Assembly (NCBI GenBank): GCA_028688525.1
Contig: JAQTYA010000024.1
Span: 1-34,771 of the forward strand
DNA length: 34,771 nucleotides
Reading direction: 5' to 3'
Source of the DNA: Methylococcus sp.
GTDB lineage: Bacteria > Pseudomonadota > Gammaproteobacteria > Methylococcales > Methylococcaceae
Positions within the stretch are counted from its first letter, which is position 1. Every line of letters begins with the position of its first letter. A program made the position numbers and the translations under genes. This document shows positions 33,721 to 34,771 of this stretch, piece by piece. Under the pieces are notes generated by a model. That model was not told the origin of the DNA, ran no database searches, and saw only the letters and a list, made by a program, of their open reading frames with translations.

Positions 33721-34203
33721 ATGATCTATGTCGTCGAAGTCACCGCTCCGGGCAAGGCGAACGCCTGGTTCGCATTCGACCGGGAGGATTTTTCCCTCAA
33801 GGTCCGCGCCGCCAAAGAACAGGAAGGCCGCGTGATCTTCGCCGCGGCCAGCCCGCGCCGGTTGCTGGAAGCCGCCGGCCTCACGCCGGAATCGCCCGAA
33901 GCGGGGGCCAGCCACGGCTGGATCTTCGCGTTGGCCGAAAAGCACGGCTGGGACACCGAGCTGTACCGGGCCGACGCGCTGTTGGGAGAGGGCGTCTACG
34001 AGTCCGAACCGGTCTCCGAGTTCGAAGCTTGCGTCGCCGCCTTGGCGGAAGGGCTAGAGGGCTGCCGGGTGTACCTGTCGGACCAGTCCGCGATGAATGC
34101 CCTCTACGGCGACCCGTTCTACCAGGGCCGGGAAGGCTTCCCGGCGCACATGGCCTTGCGCGAACAACTGATCGCGATGGAAGTCATTTCGGACGATATG
34201 TGA
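33721..34203 (+). CDS. Unrecognised 160-residue protein
   Basis: The ATG at 33721 follows GGGAAAAACC. The protein is acidic and soluble, with a beta-rich start (MIYVVEVTAPGKANAWFAFD), a middle with GWIFALAEKHGWDTELY and an end EQLIAMEVISDDM. No signal peptide or membrane segment is seen. It is placed 25 bases after the previous gene in the same unit. I do not recognise the family. Confidence 0.7.
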   Translation: MIYVVEVTAPGKANAWFAFDREDFSLKVRAAKEQEGRVIFAAASPRRLLEAAGLTPESPEAGASHGWIFALAEKHGWDTELYRADALLGEGVYESEPVSEFEACVAALAEGLEGCRVYLSDQSAMNALYGDPFYQGREGFPAHMALREQLIAMEVISDDM

Positions 34204-34218
34204 GCTTGGGGTGCCGCG

Positions 34219-34383
34219 ATGACCGTAGAGCAATTGATCCAAGCCCTGCAAGAAATGCCCAAAAACGCCGTCGTGCTCTACGAAGGCGATGCCGGCTATG
34301 CCTTGGTCGGCGGCGTCGGCCTGCAGCAGAATGGCAACGGGGTGCCGGACGAGGCGATCCTGTTCCCCGATATGAACGAGTAA
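34219..34383 (+). CDS. Small 54-residue protein, last gene of the unit
   Basis: A short open frame from ATG 34219 to TAA 34381-34383. The product starts MTVEQLIQALQEMPKNAVVL and ends ILFPDMNE. It reads like a real small protein: a helix followed by a beta-rich part with Gly-rich turns (ALVGGVGLQQNGNG). TTGGGGTG lies about eight bases upstream as a weak ribosome site, and the gap to the previous gene is 15 bases. I do not recognise it. Confidence 0.55.
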   Translation: MTVEQLIQALQEMPKNAVVLYEGDAGYALVGGVGLQQNGNGVPDEAILFPDMNE

Positions 34384-34771
34384 GGGCGTACGGCCCTAGA
34401 TTCCGCTTCCCTGCAAGCCGGCGACTCTCGCGCCCCGCACGTTCACCGGGCGCCGTCTGCGGAATACAATCCCCTTGAATCAAAGCGAGTCTTTTCCACG
34501 CCGCAGCCTCGGCGTGTGAGCGGCTTGGTTTCCAACGGGAATTTATCCCTCGTGCGTCCAGGCTCGAACTCAAATCCCAGATGCCATCGGTTGCGCGCGA
34601 CGGATAAATGCTTAGGTGTTATGCCATAGGGGAAAGCATGAGCGACATACTAAGCTTCTCGAAAGTAGAGTCACCTAATGATGTATTGGCATTCAGGCTG
34701 GCGAAAGAATGACTTCACCAGCTCGGGTAATTTCTGAATGCGGCGCAACGCGCCGAGGGCTAATCGCTTCA
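34384..34771. other. Gene-free end of the window
   Basis: I see no convincing gene here. A short inverted repeat (AGGGC/GCCCT, about 34382-34397) just after the last stop is a weak terminator candidate. A 24-codon open frame at 34638-34712 has GGGGAAAGC before its ATG but is too short to support. CGGCGC-AAC-GCGCCG forms a small hairpin at 34741-34755. From about 34590 the sequence appears less GC-rich than the genes to the left. Confidence 0.4.

Noticed and set aside
34638-34712. A 24-codon open frame with a ribosome-site-like GGGGAAAGC
   Set aside because: It is too short and shows no recognisable feature; chance occurrence cannot be excluded.

Overview
This GC-rich window carries a large nitrogen-fixation (nif) island of a gammaproteobacterial diazotroph. 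The Mo-nitrogenase genes, an E. coli-like isc operon and a linked ygfZ-apaG-clpP-clpX block all point to Gammaproteobacteria. Overall sequence and gene order recall a Methylococcus-type methanotroph, but no methane-oxidation gene is present, so the genus is an inference. There are no transposases, phage genes, CRISPR arrays, rRNAs or tRNAs that I can see.

Left part (1-6720): the end of an NhaD-type Na+/H+ antiporter, a YkgJ-type cysteine-cluster protein (minus strand) and a small orphan gene (plus strand). Then comes a leftward block, read from 6702 down to 2825: an atypical response-regulator receiver domain, an unrecognised 195-aa protein, a Rieske [2Fe-2S] protein, an eight-cysteine small protein, an ArsC/Spx-like nitrogenase-associated protein and a two-domain SagB-type oxidoreductase. 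A sigma-54-type promoter faces this block from 6832 to 6818.

Centre (6720-21160): a divergent control region has sigma-54 promoters facing both ways and three TGT-N10-ACA NifA sites between them. It is followed by nifH, nifD, nifK and a 2Fe-2S ferredoxin. A second NifA/sigma-54 promoter (UAS pair at 12290-12335, promoter at 12392-12406) starts nifE (with a C-terminal BFD-like Fe-S domain), nifN, nifX, the NifX-associated gene, a CCE_0567-family gene, fdxB, nifQ, then ygfZ, apaG, clpP and clpX without a visible break until a strong terminator at 21131-21158.

Right part (21160-34383): a third NifA/sigma-54 promoter (21427-21441) precedes a complete ISC assembly line (iscS, iscU, an ErpA-type and an IscA-type carrier, hscB, hscA, fdx). 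It continues into nifV, nifW, two more ferredoxins, a helical TPR-like protein, a monothiol glutaredoxin/BolA pair, a zinc-ribbon protein, an AAA+ ATPase, a fumarylacetoacetate-hydrolase-family enzyme and five small unknown genes. All are on the plus strand with short gaps. The last ~390 bases hold no convincing gene.

Working together: NifHDK is the enzyme; NifE/N/X/Q/V and partners build FeMo-co and supply homocitrate and Mo; several ferredoxins probably feed electrons to the enzyme or to cofactor assembly. Fe-S cluster supply appears to have been handed to an ISC-type system placed behind a nif-type promoter, since no nifU or NifS-type gene is seen here. nifA, nifL, nifB, nifT, nifZ and nifM are not in the window. 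The least explained parts are the leftward redox block and the distal AAA/FAH/small-protein block.
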